Source of the DNA: Sphaerotilus mobilis
GTDB lineage: Bacteria > Pseudomonadota > Gammaproteobacteria > Burkholderiales > Burkholderiaceae_C
Assembly: GCF_004216565.1 (NCBI RefSeq)
Contig: NZ_SGWV01000007.1
Location: 744,001 to 808,000 of the forward strand
Direction of reading: 5' to 3'
DNA: 64,000 nt
The first letter of the stretch is position 1. The number at the start of each line of letters is the position of its first letter. The notes under the pieces are model-generated. The model saw nothing but the letters and a program-made list of their open reading frames with translations, did not search any database and was not told where the DNA came from. Below are positions 33,994-43,127 of this stretch, in pieces. Both the position numbers and the translations under genes were made by a program.

Positions 33994-35124
33994 ATGCGCC
34001 AGACGAACCGCTCCAGCCCCCCGCCAGCCACCGCACACGCCACGGCAAACGCCCCAGCACTCGCCCCGGACCCGACCCCGGCAGCTGCGGTCGACGCCAC
34101 CTTGCACCGCAGCGGCGCGGTTGCGCGCATGTTGCGCATGCCGGTCGCCACCTTGCGCGTCTGGGAGCGTCGGTACGGCCTGACGCAGCCGGTCCTGTCG
34201 CCCAGCGGTCAAAGGCTCTATGACGCCGATGACGTGCGGCGTCTGGCGCTCATCCGGCAGCTCACCGACCTGGGTCATGCGATCGGTCGCCTGGCGGGGC
34301 TGGACATGGCCCAGTTGCAGCAGGTCGCCGCCACCCATGCGCAAGCCCTGGCCAGCCGACAGGCTGAGCCGTCGGCCTTGGCGACGTCGCCCGGCCTGCG
34401 GCCCTGGCGCGTTGCAGTGATCGGACCGACGCTGGCCGCACGGCTGGAGCGCCCGGCCCTGCTGCGTCGACTGTCCCGCGCGGTGGCGCAGGTTGAACGC
34501 TGCGACAGCCTGGACGTGGTGCGGGCACGCCTGTACGACGGGCCATCGGCCGGCATCGACGCCCTGTTGATCCACGCCCCCAGCCTCGCGATCGAGGGGC
34601 TTGAGTCCTTGATCGACGCGTCGCCGGGATCGACCGCCTGGGCGAAGCTGCCCAAGGCCGTGCTCTACCGCTACGGCAGCGAGGCCACCTGCACGGCCTT
34701 GAGCGATGCCGGTGTCCGCTTGCTGCGCGAGCCGCAGCCCGACGCGGTGCTGGCGCAGTGGCTGGACCCGCTGGCGCGGATGACGTCGACCGACGCGCCG
34801 GAGGCCTTCGCGTTCAACGGGTCGGCCGAGCCGGTGTCGCCCCGGCGTTGGGACGACGCCGCGCTGGCGGACTTCGCCGGCCTGTCGTCGACCATCGCCT
34901 GCGAATGCCCGCGCCATGTCGCCGAGTTGCTGGTCCAGCTGTCGCATTTCGAGGCCTACAGCGCCGACTGCGCCCACCGCAGCCCGGACGACGCCGACCT
35001 GCATCGCTACCTGGGCCAGATCTCCGCCCGCGCCCGCTCAGACTTCGAGGCAGCGCTGGAGGCCGTGGCGCGCCATGAGGGCTTGCTGCTGCCGCAACAG
35101 GCGCCGCGTGCCGGGTCGGCCTGA
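33994..35124 (+). CDS. MerR-family regulator of the photolyase cluster, cobalamin motif absent
   Basis: This 376-residue protein has a MerR winged-helix domain after a Pro/Ala-rich leader (SGAVARMLRMPVATLRVWER through RRLALIRQL, about 40-110). A Rossmann-like domain (about 135-270) sits where LitR/CarH light regulators bind adenosylcobalamin, but no DxHxxG or ExHxxG motif is present. A C-terminal helical domain (about 295-365) holds a CECPRH cluster and a further Cys and His nearby, which might bind metal. It is divergent from the photolyase cluster and the likely regulator. How it would sense light is unclear. Confidence 0.82.
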   Translation: MRQTNRSSPPPATAHATANAPALAPDPTPAAAVDATLHRSGAVARMLRMPVATLRVWERRYGLTQPVLSPSGQRLYDADDVRRLALIRQLTDLGHAIGRLAGLDMAQLQQVAATHAQALASRQAEPSALATSPGLRPWRVAVIGPTLAARLERPALLRRLSRAVAQVERCDSLDVVRARLYDGPSAGIDALLIHAPSLAIEGLESLIDASPGSTAWAKLPKAVLYRYGSEATCTALSDAGVRLLREPQPDAVLAQWLDPLARMTSTDAPEAFAFNGSAEPVSPRRWDDAALADFAGLSSTIACECPRHVAELLVQLSHFEAYSADCAHRSPDDADLHRYLGQISARARSDFEAALEAVARHEGLLLPQQAPRAGSA

Positions 35125-35179
35125 TCGGGTCCCGCGCCGTCTCACGCGCAAGGACGGCCCGGGCATCCCAGGCCGGCGC

Positions 35180-35716
35180 TCACTGGACCGGCCCGTCCAT
35201 CCCGTCGGGCAGAGCCACCGAGAAGAACTCGATGCCTTCCTCGCGCAAGGCCTCGGCCTCGTCGGGGGTGGTCTTGCCGCGGATCTGGCGTTCCTCGGTC
35301 TCACCGTAGTGGATGCGGCGAGCCTCTTCCGCGAAGCGCGGGCCGACATCTTCGGTGCGGGTCATCAGCTCGCGCACGGCGTGCAGATAGGCCGCTTGCA
35401 TCACGGCGGCATGGGCGGCGGCTTCGGGCGTCAGCGGCGGCGCCGGTGCATCGGTCGCCGAGGCCGCAACAAGCGCAGCGCCTGGCTGGCCCGTCGGTGC
35501 GGTTGAGGGCCGGGCAGCGTCGACAGCCCGGCCGCGCGGCTCACGAGCACCCGACAGGTTCAGTCGCGGCGCGGAGGGCAGGCGGTGGATCTCATGGCTG
35601 CTGCAGACCGGGCAGGTCAGCAGACCACGGGCCTGCTGGTCGGCGATGTCGGCTTCGGAGCCGAACCAGCCTTCGAAGCCATGCCCGGCGACGCATTGCA
35701 GATTGAGAACCTTCAT
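35180..35716 (-). CDS. DUF1178 family protein
   Basis: This 178-residue protein begins MKVLNLQCVAGHGFEGWFGS and has a paired-Cys motif (TCPVCSS) forming a rubredoxin-like ribbon with the N-terminal Cys. An Ala/Pro-rich middle is followed by a helical end with RRIHYGETEERQIRG. DUF1178 has no known function. The gene lies 10 bases after the NUDIX gene on the same strand and is probably co-transcribed with it. Confidence 0.87.
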   Translation of the reverse strand: MKVLNLQCVAGHGFEGWFGSEADIADQQARGLLTCPVCSSHEIHRLPSAPRLNLSGAREPRGRAVDAARPSTAPTGQPGAALVAASATDAPAPPLTPEAAAHAAVMQAAYLHAVRELMTRTEDVGPRFAEEARRIHYGETEERQIRGKTTPDEAEALREEGIEFFSVALPDGMDGPVQ

Positions 35717-35725
35717 GGCGGGAAA

Positions 35726-36370
35726 TTATCCGGCGGCGACGTGTTCGGCCTCGGTCTTCCAGGCCAAGTCCCACAGACCGGCCCGCCATTGCTGGATCCA
35801 CAGCAGGCCGACCAGCGTCTTGGCATCGGTGACGGCGCCGTCGCGGCACCAGGCGGCCAGTTCTTCTGCGGTGGCGGCAAAGACGTCGAGGAACTCGCCC
35901 TCGTCGAGCGAGCGCTCGCCAGCGGTCAGGCCACGCGCCAGCCAGACCTGGATGTGCTCGGTCGCATAGGCGATGGCGTTGTGCAGCTGGCCGGCATGGG
36001 CCCACTCGGCGGCCTCGTAGCCGGTCTCCTCACGCAGCTCGCGCACGGCACAGCGGATGCCGGCCTCGCCCACCTCGAGCTTGCCGGCAGGGAACTCGAT
36101 CATGGCCCGCTGCAGCGGGTAGCGGTACTGGCGTTCGAGCAGCAGCCGGCCGTCGTCAAGCAGCGGGATCACCATCACCGCGCCGTTGTGCACGATGTAC
36201 TCACGCGTCGCCCGGCCGCCGTCGGGCAGGCTGACATGGTCCAGACGGACATCGAGCAGCCGGCCGCGGAAGACCTGCTCGCTGCTCAGCGGCTTCTCGA
36301 TCAGGTGAGCGTCCCCGCTGGGCAGATCGGCCAGCGTGGGCAGGGCAGGCGGCGTCGGATGTGGGGTCAT
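35726..36370 (-). CDS. NUDIX hydrolase, ADP-ribose pyrophosphatase type
   Basis: This 214-residue protein carries a complete Nudix box (GKLEVGEAGIRCAVRELREE then TG, about 95-117), with the catalytic Glu residues present. The upstream MVIPLLDDGRLLLERQYRYP strand is typical of ADP-ribose pyrophosphatases (NudF-like). It lies 106 bases downstream of nuoN and directly before the DUF1178 gene. The substrate is inferred from subfamily resemblance. Confidence 0.88.
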   Translation of the reverse strand: MTPHPTPPALPTLADLPSGDAHLIEKPLSSEQVFRGRLLDVRLDHVSLPDGGRATREYIVHNGAVMVIPLLDDGRLLLERQYRYPLQRAMIEFPAGKLEVGEAGIRCAVRELREETGYEAAEWAHAGQLHNAIAYATEHIQVWLARGLTAGERSLDEGEFLDVFAATAEELAAWCRDGAVTDAKTLVGLLWIQQWRAGLWDLAWKTEAEHVAAG

Positions 36371-36420
36371 GCGGTGATCCTGTCAGTGCGGCGGGCCCAT
36401 GGCGAGCCCCTGGATGGACG

Positions 36421-36454
36421 ACGGCCCCGCGAGCCGATGGCTGCGCGGGGCCGT
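36421..36454 (-). terminator. GC hairpin downstream of nuoN
   Basis: An 11-bp stem (ACGGCCCCGCG and its complement) with a 12-base loop lies 23 bases after the nuoN stop. It is not followed by a T-run, so it is at best a weak or Rho-assisted terminator, or an mRNA 3'-end stabiliser for the complex I operon. Confidence 0.45.
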
Positions 36455-36476
36455 GTTCGGCAGGTCGGGACGTCGA

Positions 36477-37955
36477 TCAGGTCGCCAGCGCCTTGATGGC
36501 ATAGGCGCACATCGCCATCAGGCCACCGGGCAACACGCCCAGGACCAGCACGGCCGCGCCGTTGAGCGACAGCACCGCACGGGCCTGGCCCGGGGCCTGG
36601 ATGGCGCTGGTGTCGGTCGCCTCGTCGAAGTACATGACCTTGACCACCCGCAGGTAGTAGAAGGCGCCGATCAGCGACATCATCACCGAGAAGATCGCCA
36701 GGCCGATGTAGCCGCTGTCGTTGGTCGAGACCAGTGCCTGCAGCACCGACAGCTTGGCGTAGAAGCCCACCGTCGGCGGGATGCCGGCCAGCGAGAACAT
36801 GAACACGCCCATCACGGCCGCCATCAGCGGATTGCGCTGATTCAGGCCGGCGAGGTCGTCGATCTGGTCGGCCTCGAAGCCTTGGCGGGCCATCAGCATG
36901 ATCAGGCCGAAGGTGCCCAGCGTCGTGACCACATAGGTCAGGATGTAGAACATCGCCGAGCTGTAGGCGTTGGCGGCCGACACGGTGTTGCCGTTGATGA
37001 CGCCCGGCACGAGACCCAGCAGCACAAAGCCCATCTGCGCGATGGTCGAGTACGCCAGCATGCGCTTCAAGTTGGTCTGGGCGATGGCGGCCAGGTTGCC
37101 GACCACCAGCGAACAGACCGACAGCACCACCAGCATCTGCTGCCAGTCCACGGCCAGACCGATCAGGCCATCGACCAGCAGGCGCATGGCCATGCCGAAG
37201 GCCGCGATCTTGGGCGCGCCCGCGATCAGCAGCGTCGCCGCCGTGGGGGCGCCGTGGTAGACGTCGGGCACCCACATGTGGAAGGGCACGGCGCCGAGCT
37301 TGAAGGCCAGACCGGAGACGATGAAGACGATGCCAAAGACCAGCACCTGCTTGTTGGGCTCGCCCTTGTTGATGGCCTCGAACACGCCGGCCAGTTCGAG
37401 GCTGCCGGTCGCGCCGTACATCATCGACATGCCGTAGAGCAGGAAGCCCGAGGCCAGCGCGCCCAACACGAAGTACTTCATCGCCGCCTCGGTGGCCTGC
37501 GCATGGTCACGTCGCAGCGCCACCAGCGCGTAGAGCGACAGGCTCATCAGCTCCAGGCCGAGGTAGATCATCAGCAGGTTGGCACCCGACACCATGATCG
37601 CGATGCCCAGCAGCGAGAACAGGCTGAGCGTGAACAGCTCGCCCTTGAGCATCTCGCGGCTGGCCACATAGGGCTGCGCATAGACCAGCGTGACGGCCAC
37701 CGCGACGGTGGCGAAGAAGGTCAGCAGATGCCCCATCGGGTCCGAGACGATCATGCCGCCAGCGGCGAACTCGGGCGTCGGGTTCTGGAAATAGACCAGG
37801 TGCAAGGCGCCGTAGACGGCCAGCGTCAACAGAGTCAGGCGGTAGGTGGGCCGGCGCTGCGGGTCGGTGACGAAGAGGTCGGCCAGCGCGACGATGCAGG
37901 CCATCACCAGCAGCACGATCTCCGGAAGGATCGCGTTCCAGTTCATCGAGGTCAT
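36477..37955 (-). CDS. nuoN: NADH-quinone oxidoreductase subunit N
   Basis: NuoN is one of three antiporter-like proton-pumping membrane subunits of complex I. The 492-residue protein has 14 predicted helices and the conserved Lys-bearing motif near HYAYS-type sequence (here MLAYSTIAQMGFVLLG). It is the last gene of the nuo operon, 20 bases after nuoM. Confidence 0.95.
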   Translation of the reverse strand: MTSMNWNAILPEIVLLVMACIVALADLFVTDPQRRPTYRLTLLTLAVYGALHLVYFQNPTPEFAAGGMIVSDPMGHLLTFFATVAVAVTLVYAQPYVASREMLKGELFTLSLFSLLGIAIMVSGANLLMIYLGLELMSLSLYALVALRRDHAQATEAAMKYFVLGALASGFLLYGMSMMYGATGSLELAGVFEAINKGEPNKQVLVFGIVFIVSGLAFKLGAVPFHMWVPDVYHGAPTAATLLIAGAPKIAAFGMAMRLLVDGLIGLAVDWQQMLVVLSVCSLVVGNLAAIAQTNLKRMLAYSTIAQMGFVLLGLVPGVINGNTVSAANAYSSAMFYILTYVVTTLGTFGLIMLMARQGFEADQIDDLAGLNQRNPLMAAVMGVFMFSLAGIPPTVGFYAKLSVLQALVSTNDSGYIGLAIFSVMMSLIGAFYYLRVVKVMYFDEATDTSAIQAPGQARAVLSLNGAAVLVLGVLPGGLMAMCAYAIKALAT

Positions 37956-37975
37956 GGTGCGAACGTTTCCGTGGG

Positions 37976-39448
37976 TCAGAGTTTCGAGACGCCGACGTGG
38001 CGGATCAGTTCGGTGACCGAGCTGTGCATCACGTCAGTGAAAGGCTTGGGGTACAGACCCATGGCGAGCGTGGCCACGGCGAGCACGGCCAGCATCAGGA
38101 ACTCGCGTGCATTGATGTCGGTGAGTTCTCGGACGTTGTCGTTGGTGACATCGCCGAAGTAGACCCGCTTGATCATCCACAGCGTGTACGCGGCGCCGAA
38201 GATCAGCGCAGTCGCGGCCAGCAGACCGATCCAGAAGTTGTACTTGACGGCACCCAGGATCACCATCCACTCGCCGATGAAGCCGGCGGTGCCCGGCAGG
38301 CCACAGTTGGCCATGCCGAAGAAGACCGCGAAGGCCGCGAACTTCGGCATGGTGTTGACCACGCCGCCGTAGCTGGCGATCTCGCGCGAGTGGACCCGGT
38401 CGTAGAGAACGCCGATGGACAGGAACATCGCGCCGGAGACGAAGCCGTGCGAGATCATCTGCACCAGGCCGCCCGAGATGCCCAGCTCGCTGAAGATGAA
38501 GAAGCCGAGCGTGACGAAGCCCATGTGCGCGATCGACGAATAGGCGACGAGCTTCTTCATGTCGTTCTGCACCAGCGCGACCAGGCCGATGTAGATCACC
38601 GCGATCAGAGACAGGCCAATGATGATCGGACCGTAGGTGTGTGCAGCATCCGGCGCGATCGGCATCGAGAAGCGCAGGAAGCCGTAGGCGCCGAGCTTCA
38701 GCATGATCGCGGCCAGCACGACCGAGCCGCCGGTGGGCGCTTCGACGTGGGCGTCAGGCAGCCAGGTGTGCACCGGCCACATCGGCACCTTGACCGAGAA
38801 GGCGGCGAAGAAGGCACCGAACAACAGGGCTTGGGCAGTCGCGCCCAGCGGCAGCTTGTGCCAGGCCAGGATGTCGAAGCTGCCACCCGACTTGTAGTAC
38901 AGGTAGATCAGCGCGATCAGCATCAACAGCGAGCCGGCCAGCGTGTACAGGAAGAACTTGAAGGCCGCATAGACGCGCCGCGGGCCGCCCCAGACGCCGA
39001 TGATGATGTACATCGGGATCAGCGTGGCCTCGAAGAAGACATAGAACAGCAGGCCGTCGACCGCGCTGAACACGCCCACCATCAGGCCCGACAGGATCAG
39101 GAAGGCGCCCATGTACTGATGCACGCGCTCGGTGATGACCTCCCAGGCCGCGATCACGACGATCACGGTGATGAAGGCAGTCAGCAACACGAACCAGACC
39201 GAGATGCCGTCGACCCCGAGGTGGTAGTTGACGTTGAAGCGGGCGATCCACGGCTGCAGTTCCTGGAACTGCATGGCGGCGCTGGTGACGTCGAAGCCGG
39301 TGATCAGCGGGATCGTGACCAGGAAGCTGACGAGCGCGCCGACCAGGGCGATCCAGCGCACCACGCCGGCGTGGTCGTCACGTCCAAGGGCCAGCAGCAC
39401 GGCGCCGAAGGCGATCGGCAGCCAGATGGCGAGAGAGAGATAAGCCAT
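37976..39448 (-). CDS. nuoM: NADH-quinone oxidoreductase subunit M
   Basis: NuoM is an antiporter-like proton channel subunit of complex I. The 490-residue protein has the expected helices and conserved charged motifs (FFEATLIPMYIIIGVWGG, LPDAHVEAPTGGSVVLAA, VAYSSIAHMGFVTLG). It follows nuoL by 18 bases. Confidence 0.97.
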   Translation of the reverse strand: MAYLSLAIWLPIAFGAVLLALGRDDHAGVVRWIALVGALVSFLVTIPLITGFDVTSAAMQFQELQPWIARFNVNYHLGVDGISVWFVLLTAFITVIVVIAAWEVITERVHQYMGAFLILSGLMVGVFSAVDGLLFYVFFEATLIPMYIIIGVWGGPRRVYAAFKFFLYTLAGSLLMLIALIYLYYKSGGSFDILAWHKLPLGATAQALLFGAFFAAFSVKVPMWPVHTWLPDAHVEAPTGGSVVLAAIMLKLGAYGFLRFSMPIAPDAAHTYGPIIIGLSLIAVIYIGLVALVQNDMKKLVAYSSIAHMGFVTLGFFIFSELGISGGLVQMISHGFVSGAMFLSIGVLYDRVHSREIASYGGVVNTMPKFAAFAVFFGMANCGLPGTAGFIGEWMVILGAVKYNFWIGLLAATALIFGAAYTLWMIKRVYFGDVTNDNVRELTDINAREFLMLAVLAVATLAMGLYPKPFTDVMHSSVTELIRHVGVSKL

Positions 39449-39466
39449 GTTCTTCGTTTCCCCGGC

Positions 39467-41506
39467 TCAGCGCGCCTGGAACACGAACCAGCTCATCAGC
39501 GCGAAGACGCCGACAAGCATGACCAGTGCGTAGTGGTAGATGTAGCCGGTCTGGAACAGCCGGACCAGCGATGAGATCCAGCCGATCAGGCGAGCCGAGC
39601 CGTTGATGACCGCGCCGTCGATGATGGCGACGTCGCCACCCTTCCACAGGCCGCGCCCGAGCAGGCGCGCGCCAGCGGCCAGCACATGCTCGTTGAAGGC
39701 ATCGAGGTAGTACTTGTTCTGCATCAGCGTGACCACCGGCGCCAGCACGCGGCCCAGCGTGGCCGGGATGGCCGGCACCAGCATGTAGAACACGTAGGAC
39801 GTCACGACGCCAGCCAGGGCGAGCCAGAACGGCAGCGTCGAGACGGCATGCATGGCCATGGCGGCCGCACCGTGGAATTCCTCCGACAGCGTCTGCATGG
39901 TCGGATGCAGGGCGGCGTTGACGACGATGGCGTCCTTGAAGAAGTCGCCATGCACCAGCGGGCCGATGGTCAGGTAGCCGACGATGACCGACGGGATGGC
40001 CAGCAGCACCAGCGGCAGCGTGACGACCCAGGGCGACTCGTGCGGCACGTGCGCATGGGCATGGGCATGGGCATGGGCATGGCCGTGGTCATCCGCATGG
40101 TCGTCCGCGTGGGCGTGGTCGTCCTCGGGCGGGAAGGGCTTGTGGTGGAAGTTCTCCTTGCCGTGGAAGACCAGGAAGTACATCCGGAAGGAATAGAAGG
40201 CGGTCACAAACACGCCGATCACCGCAGCCCAGTAGGCCCAGTGCGCGGCGGCCAGGTTGCTGGCGTGCAGCGCCTCGATGATCGAATCCTTCGAGTAGAA
40301 GCCTGCAAAGAACGGGGTGCCGATCAGCGCGAGCGACCCCAACAGCGAGGTGATCCAGGTGATGGGCATGCGCTTCCACAGGCCGCCCATGTTGCGGATG
40401 TCCTGGTCGTGGTGCATGCCGATGATCACGGAGCCAGCGCCCAGGAACAGCAGGGCCTTGAAGAAGGCGTGCGTCATCAGGTGGAAGACGGCGACCGAGT
40501 AGGCCGACGCACCGAGCGCCATGGTCATGTAGCCGAGCTGCGACAGCGTCGAATAGGCAACCACGCGCTTGATGTCGTTCTGGATGATGCCCAGGAAGCC
40601 CATGAACAGCGCGGTGATGGCACCGATGATCAGGATGAAGCTGAGCGCGGTGTCCGACAGCTCGAACAGCGGGCTCATGCGCGCGACCATGAAGATGCCG
40701 GCCGTCACCATGGTGGCGGCGTGGATCAGCGCGGAGATCGGCGTCGGACCTTCCATCGAATCGGGCAGCCAGACGTGCAGCGGGAACTGCGCGCTCTTGC
40801 CCATCGCACCGATGAACAGGCAGATGCAGGTGACCGTGATGAGCATCCAGTCGGTGCCCGGGAAGGGCAGCTTGGCATAGGCCTCGGCCTGCGCGAAGGT
40901 CTCGCTGTAGTTCAGCGTGCCGGCGTAGGCAACGATCAGGCCGATGCCCAGGATGAAGCCGAAGTCGCCGACCCGGTTCACCAGGAAGGCCTTCATGTTG
41001 GCGAAGATCGCGGTCGGCTTCTTGAACCAGAAGCCGATCAGCAGGTAGGACACCAGACCGACCGCTTCCCAGCCAAAGAACAGCTGCAGGAAGTTGTTGC
41101 TCATCACGAGCATCAGCATCGAGAAGGTGAACAGCGAGATGTAGGCGAAGAAGCGCTGGTAGCCCGGATCCTCTTCCATGTAGCCGATGGTGTAGATGTG
41201 CACCATCAGCGACACGAAGGTGACGACCACCATCATCATCGCGGTCAGGCCGTCGACCAGGAAGCCGACCTCCATCTTCAAGCCGCCGAGCACCATCCAC
41301 TCATAGATGGTCTGGTTGAAACGTGCGCCGTCCATGACCTGTTGCAGCGTCATCGCCGACAGGATGAAGGCGATCAGCACGCCCAGGATGGTCACGACGT
41401 GCGAGCCACGGCGGCCCACGGTCTTGCCAAAGAAGCCGGCGATCACCGCGCCGGCCAGCGGTGCCAGCGGCACGGCCAGCAGGGTGGTTGGAGAGAGCTC
41501 GGTCAT
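39467..41506 (-). CDS. nuoL: NADH-quinone oxidoreductase subunit L with His-rich insertion
   Basis: NuoL is the distal antiporter-like subunit that carries the long lateral helix of complex I. This 679-residue protein is longer than the roughly 610 of E. coli. Conserved motifs include LFFGWEAVGLVSYLLIGFW, LPDSMEGPTPISALIHAATM and VAYSTLSQLGYMTMALG. A low-complexity loop at about 460-489 is rich in His and Asp (EDDHAHADDHADDHGHAHAH and more His-Ala pairs), with 14 His in all. The segment is encoded partly by a hexamer tandem repeat. It may bind metal; whether that matters for the enzyme is unknown. Confidence 0.95.
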   Translation of the reverse strand: MTELSPTTLLAVPLAPLAGAVIAGFFGKTVGRRGSHVVTILGVLIAFILSAMTLQQVMDGARFNQTIYEWMVLGGLKMEVGFLVDGLTAMMMVVVTFVSLMVHIYTIGYMEEDPGYQRFFAYISLFTFSMLMLVMSNNFLQLFFGWEAVGLVSYLLIGFWFKKPTAIFANMKAFLVNRVGDFGFILGIGLIVAYAGTLNYSETFAQAEAYAKLPFPGTDWMLITVTCICLFIGAMGKSAQFPLHVWLPDSMEGPTPISALIHAATMVTAGIFMVARMSPLFELSDTALSFILIIGAITALFMGFLGIIQNDIKRVVAYSTLSQLGYMTMALGASAYSVAVFHLMTHAFFKALLFLGAGSVIIGMHHDQDIRNMGGLWKRMPITWITSLLGSLALIGTPFFAGFYSKDSIIEALHASNLAAAHWAYWAAVIGVFVTAFYSFRMYFLVFHGKENFHHKPFPPEDDHAHADDHADDHGHAHAHAHAHAHVPHESPWVVTLPLVLLAIPSVIVGYLTIGPLVHGDFFKDAIVVNAALHPTMQTLSEEFHGAAAMAMHAVSTLPFWLALAGVVTSYVFYMLVPAIPATLGRVLAPVVTLMQNKYYLDAFNEHVLAAGARLLGRGLWKGGDVAIIDGAVINGSARLIGWISSLVRLFQTGYIYHYALVMLVGVFALMSWFVFQAR
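40053..40082. repeat. five copies of a 6-bp repeat inside nuoL
   Basis: Five perfect GCATGG units lie in the His-rich loop of nuoL and encode alternating His-Ala on the minus strand. Because the unit is 6 bases, slippage would change the number of His-Ala pairs without shifting the frame. Confidence 0.92.
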
Positions 41507-41526
41507 TTGTGTTCTTCCCTCTGGCC

Positions 41527-41838
41527 TCAGCCCTTCAGCGTGTCGAGTTCATCGACATTGATCGTCGAGCGGTTGCGGAACAGCACCACCAGGATGGCCA
41601 GACCGATGGCCGACTCGGCGGCCGCGACGGTCAGGATGAAGAACACAAACACCTGGCCGGCCATGTCGCCCAGATAGTGCGAGAAGGCGATGAAGTTCAG
41701 GTTGACGGCCAGAAGCATCAGCTCGATGGCCATCAGCAGCACGATCAGGTTCTTGCGGTTCAGGAAGATGCCGATCACCGACAGCGCGAACAGGATCGCG
41801 CCCAGCGTCAGGTAGTGTCCAAGGCCGATGGTCATCAC
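41527..41838 (-). CDS. nuoK: NADH-quinone oxidoreductase subunit K
   Basis: NuoK is a small three-helix membrane subunit at the proton-pumping interface of complex I. The 103-residue protein contains the two conserved membrane glutamates ([16 protein letters not shown] and [18 protein letters not shown]). Its start overlaps the nuoJ stop by 4 bases. Confidence 0.97.
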   Translation of the reverse strand: MMTIGLGHYLTLGAILFALSVIGIFLNRKNLIVLLMAIELMLLAVNLNFIAFSHYLGDMAGQVFVFFILTVAAAESAIGLAILVVLFRNRSTINVDELDTLKG

Positions 41839-42500
41839 GCTTGTCCTTTCGGGGCCGCAGCGGCAGCGGCGTCAGCAGCAGGCGCCGCCGGGGCCGAGGG
41901 CAGTTCGCGCACGGCGTCCATCTTCACGATGCGCAGGCGGTCGGCCTTGCGGGCCCGGACCTGCTGGCTCGGGTCCTGTCCCTTGACATCCTTGCGACGG
42001 CGCAGGGTCAGGGCGATGGCCGCGATGATGGCCACCAGCAGCAGCACGGCGGCGATCTCCAGCGGGTACAGGTAGTGGGTGTAGATCTCGATGCCCAGCA
42101 GCTTGGTGTTGGGCATCGTCGCGCTGGCCCCTTCCATCGGCTTGGCCGTGGGCAGGTTGAAGCCGCGCATCAGCACGACCGCCATCTCAAGGGCGATGAC
42201 CACGCCCACCATGCCGGCCACCGGGAAGTGATTCCAGAAACCCTGTCGCAGCGCGTCGATGTTGATGTCCAGCATCATCACGACGAACAGGAACAGCACC
42301 ATCACGGCACCGACGTAGACCAGCACCAGCGAGATCGCCAGGAACTCAGCCTGCAACAGCATCCAGACGCAACTGGCGTTGAAGAATGCCAGCACCAGAT
42401 ACAGCGCCGCATGAACGGGGCTGCGGGCGGTGATGACCCGGAAGGCCGCAAACAACAGGATTGCGGCAAAGACGTAGAAGAGCGCGGTGGTGGTTTCCAT
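41835..42500 (-). CDS. nuoJ: NADH-quinone oxidoreductase subunit J
   Basis: NuoJ is a five-helix membrane subunit of complex I. The 221-residue protein has the typical [19 protein letters not shown] start and [18 protein letters not shown]. Its Ala-rich C-terminal tail of about 30 residues exceeds the family norm. It overlaps nuoK by 4 bases and follows nuoI by 85. Confidence 0.95.
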   Translation of the reverse strand: METTTALFYVFAAILLFAAFRVITARSPVHAALYLVLAFFNASCVWMLLQAEFLAISLVLVYVGAVMVLFLFVVMMLDINIDALRQGFWNHFPVAGMVGVVIALEMAVVLMRGFNLPTAKPMEGASATMPNTKLLGIEIYTHYLYPLEIAAVLLLVAIIAAIALTLRRRKDVKGQDPSQQVRARKADRLRIVKMDAVRELPSAPAAPAADAAAAAAPKGQA

Positions 42501-42585
42501 GTCGTCTCGGGGTACGTCGCATCGGACCGGCGCAGGCGCAACCGGGTCGTGGGATCACGACCCGCATCGCCGCCTGCTCGGCGCT

Positions 42586-43098
42586 TCAGCGGTACTTGGC
42601 GTCCGCCTCCTTGTTGGCTGCGATGTCTTTTTCGTAGCGATCACCAACGGCCAGCAACATGTCCTTGGTGAAGTACAGGTCGCCGCGTTTTTCGCCGTGG
42701 TATTCGAAGATGTGGGTCTCGACGATCGAGTCCACCGGGCAGCTCTCTTCGCAGAAGCCGCAGAAGATGCACTTGGTCAGGTCGATGTCGTAGCGCGTGG
42801 TGCGACGACTGCCGTCCTCACGCACGTCCGACTCGATCGTGATGGCCATGGCCGGACAGACCGCCTCGCAGAGCTTGCAGGCGATGCAGCGCTCTTCGCC
42901 GTTCTCATAGCGGCGCAGGGCATGCAGGCCGCGAAAGCGCGGCGACTGCGGCGTCTTCTCTTCCGGGAACTGCACGGTGACCGTGCGCTGGAAGAAGTGA
43001 CGGCCGGTGAGCTTCATCCCCTTCAGCAGTTCCAGCAGCATGAAGCTGGAAAGGAAGTCCTTGAGGGAGAAGTCCTTGACGGGGGCTGCGGCAGACAT
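42586..43098 (-). CDS. nuoI: NADH-quinone oxidoreductase subunit I
   Basis: NuoI is the peripheral-arm subunit that carries two [4Fe-4S] clusters (N6a, N6b) next to the membrane. The 170-residue protein has both ferredoxin motifs, [12 protein letters not shown] and [12 protein letters not shown]. The start ATG 43098 gives the normal length; a longer reading would overlap the nuoH end. Confidence 0.97.
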   Translation of the reverse strand: MSAAAPVKDFSLKDFLSSFMLLELLKGMKLTGRHFFQRTVTVQFPEEKTPQSPRFRGLHALRRYENGEERCIACKLCEAVCPAMAITIESDVREDGSRRTTRYDIDLTKCIFCGFCEESCPVDSIVETHIFEYHGEKRGDLYFTKDMLLAVGDRYEKDIAANKEADAKYR

Positions 43099-43127
43099 GG
43101 TGGTTTCCTGGTCGGGGCTCACGCGGC

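Noticed and set aside
40041-40130. Possible CRISPR-like array in the repetitive nuoL segment
   Set aside because: The units are adjacent 6-base repeats without spacers, within a coding gene.
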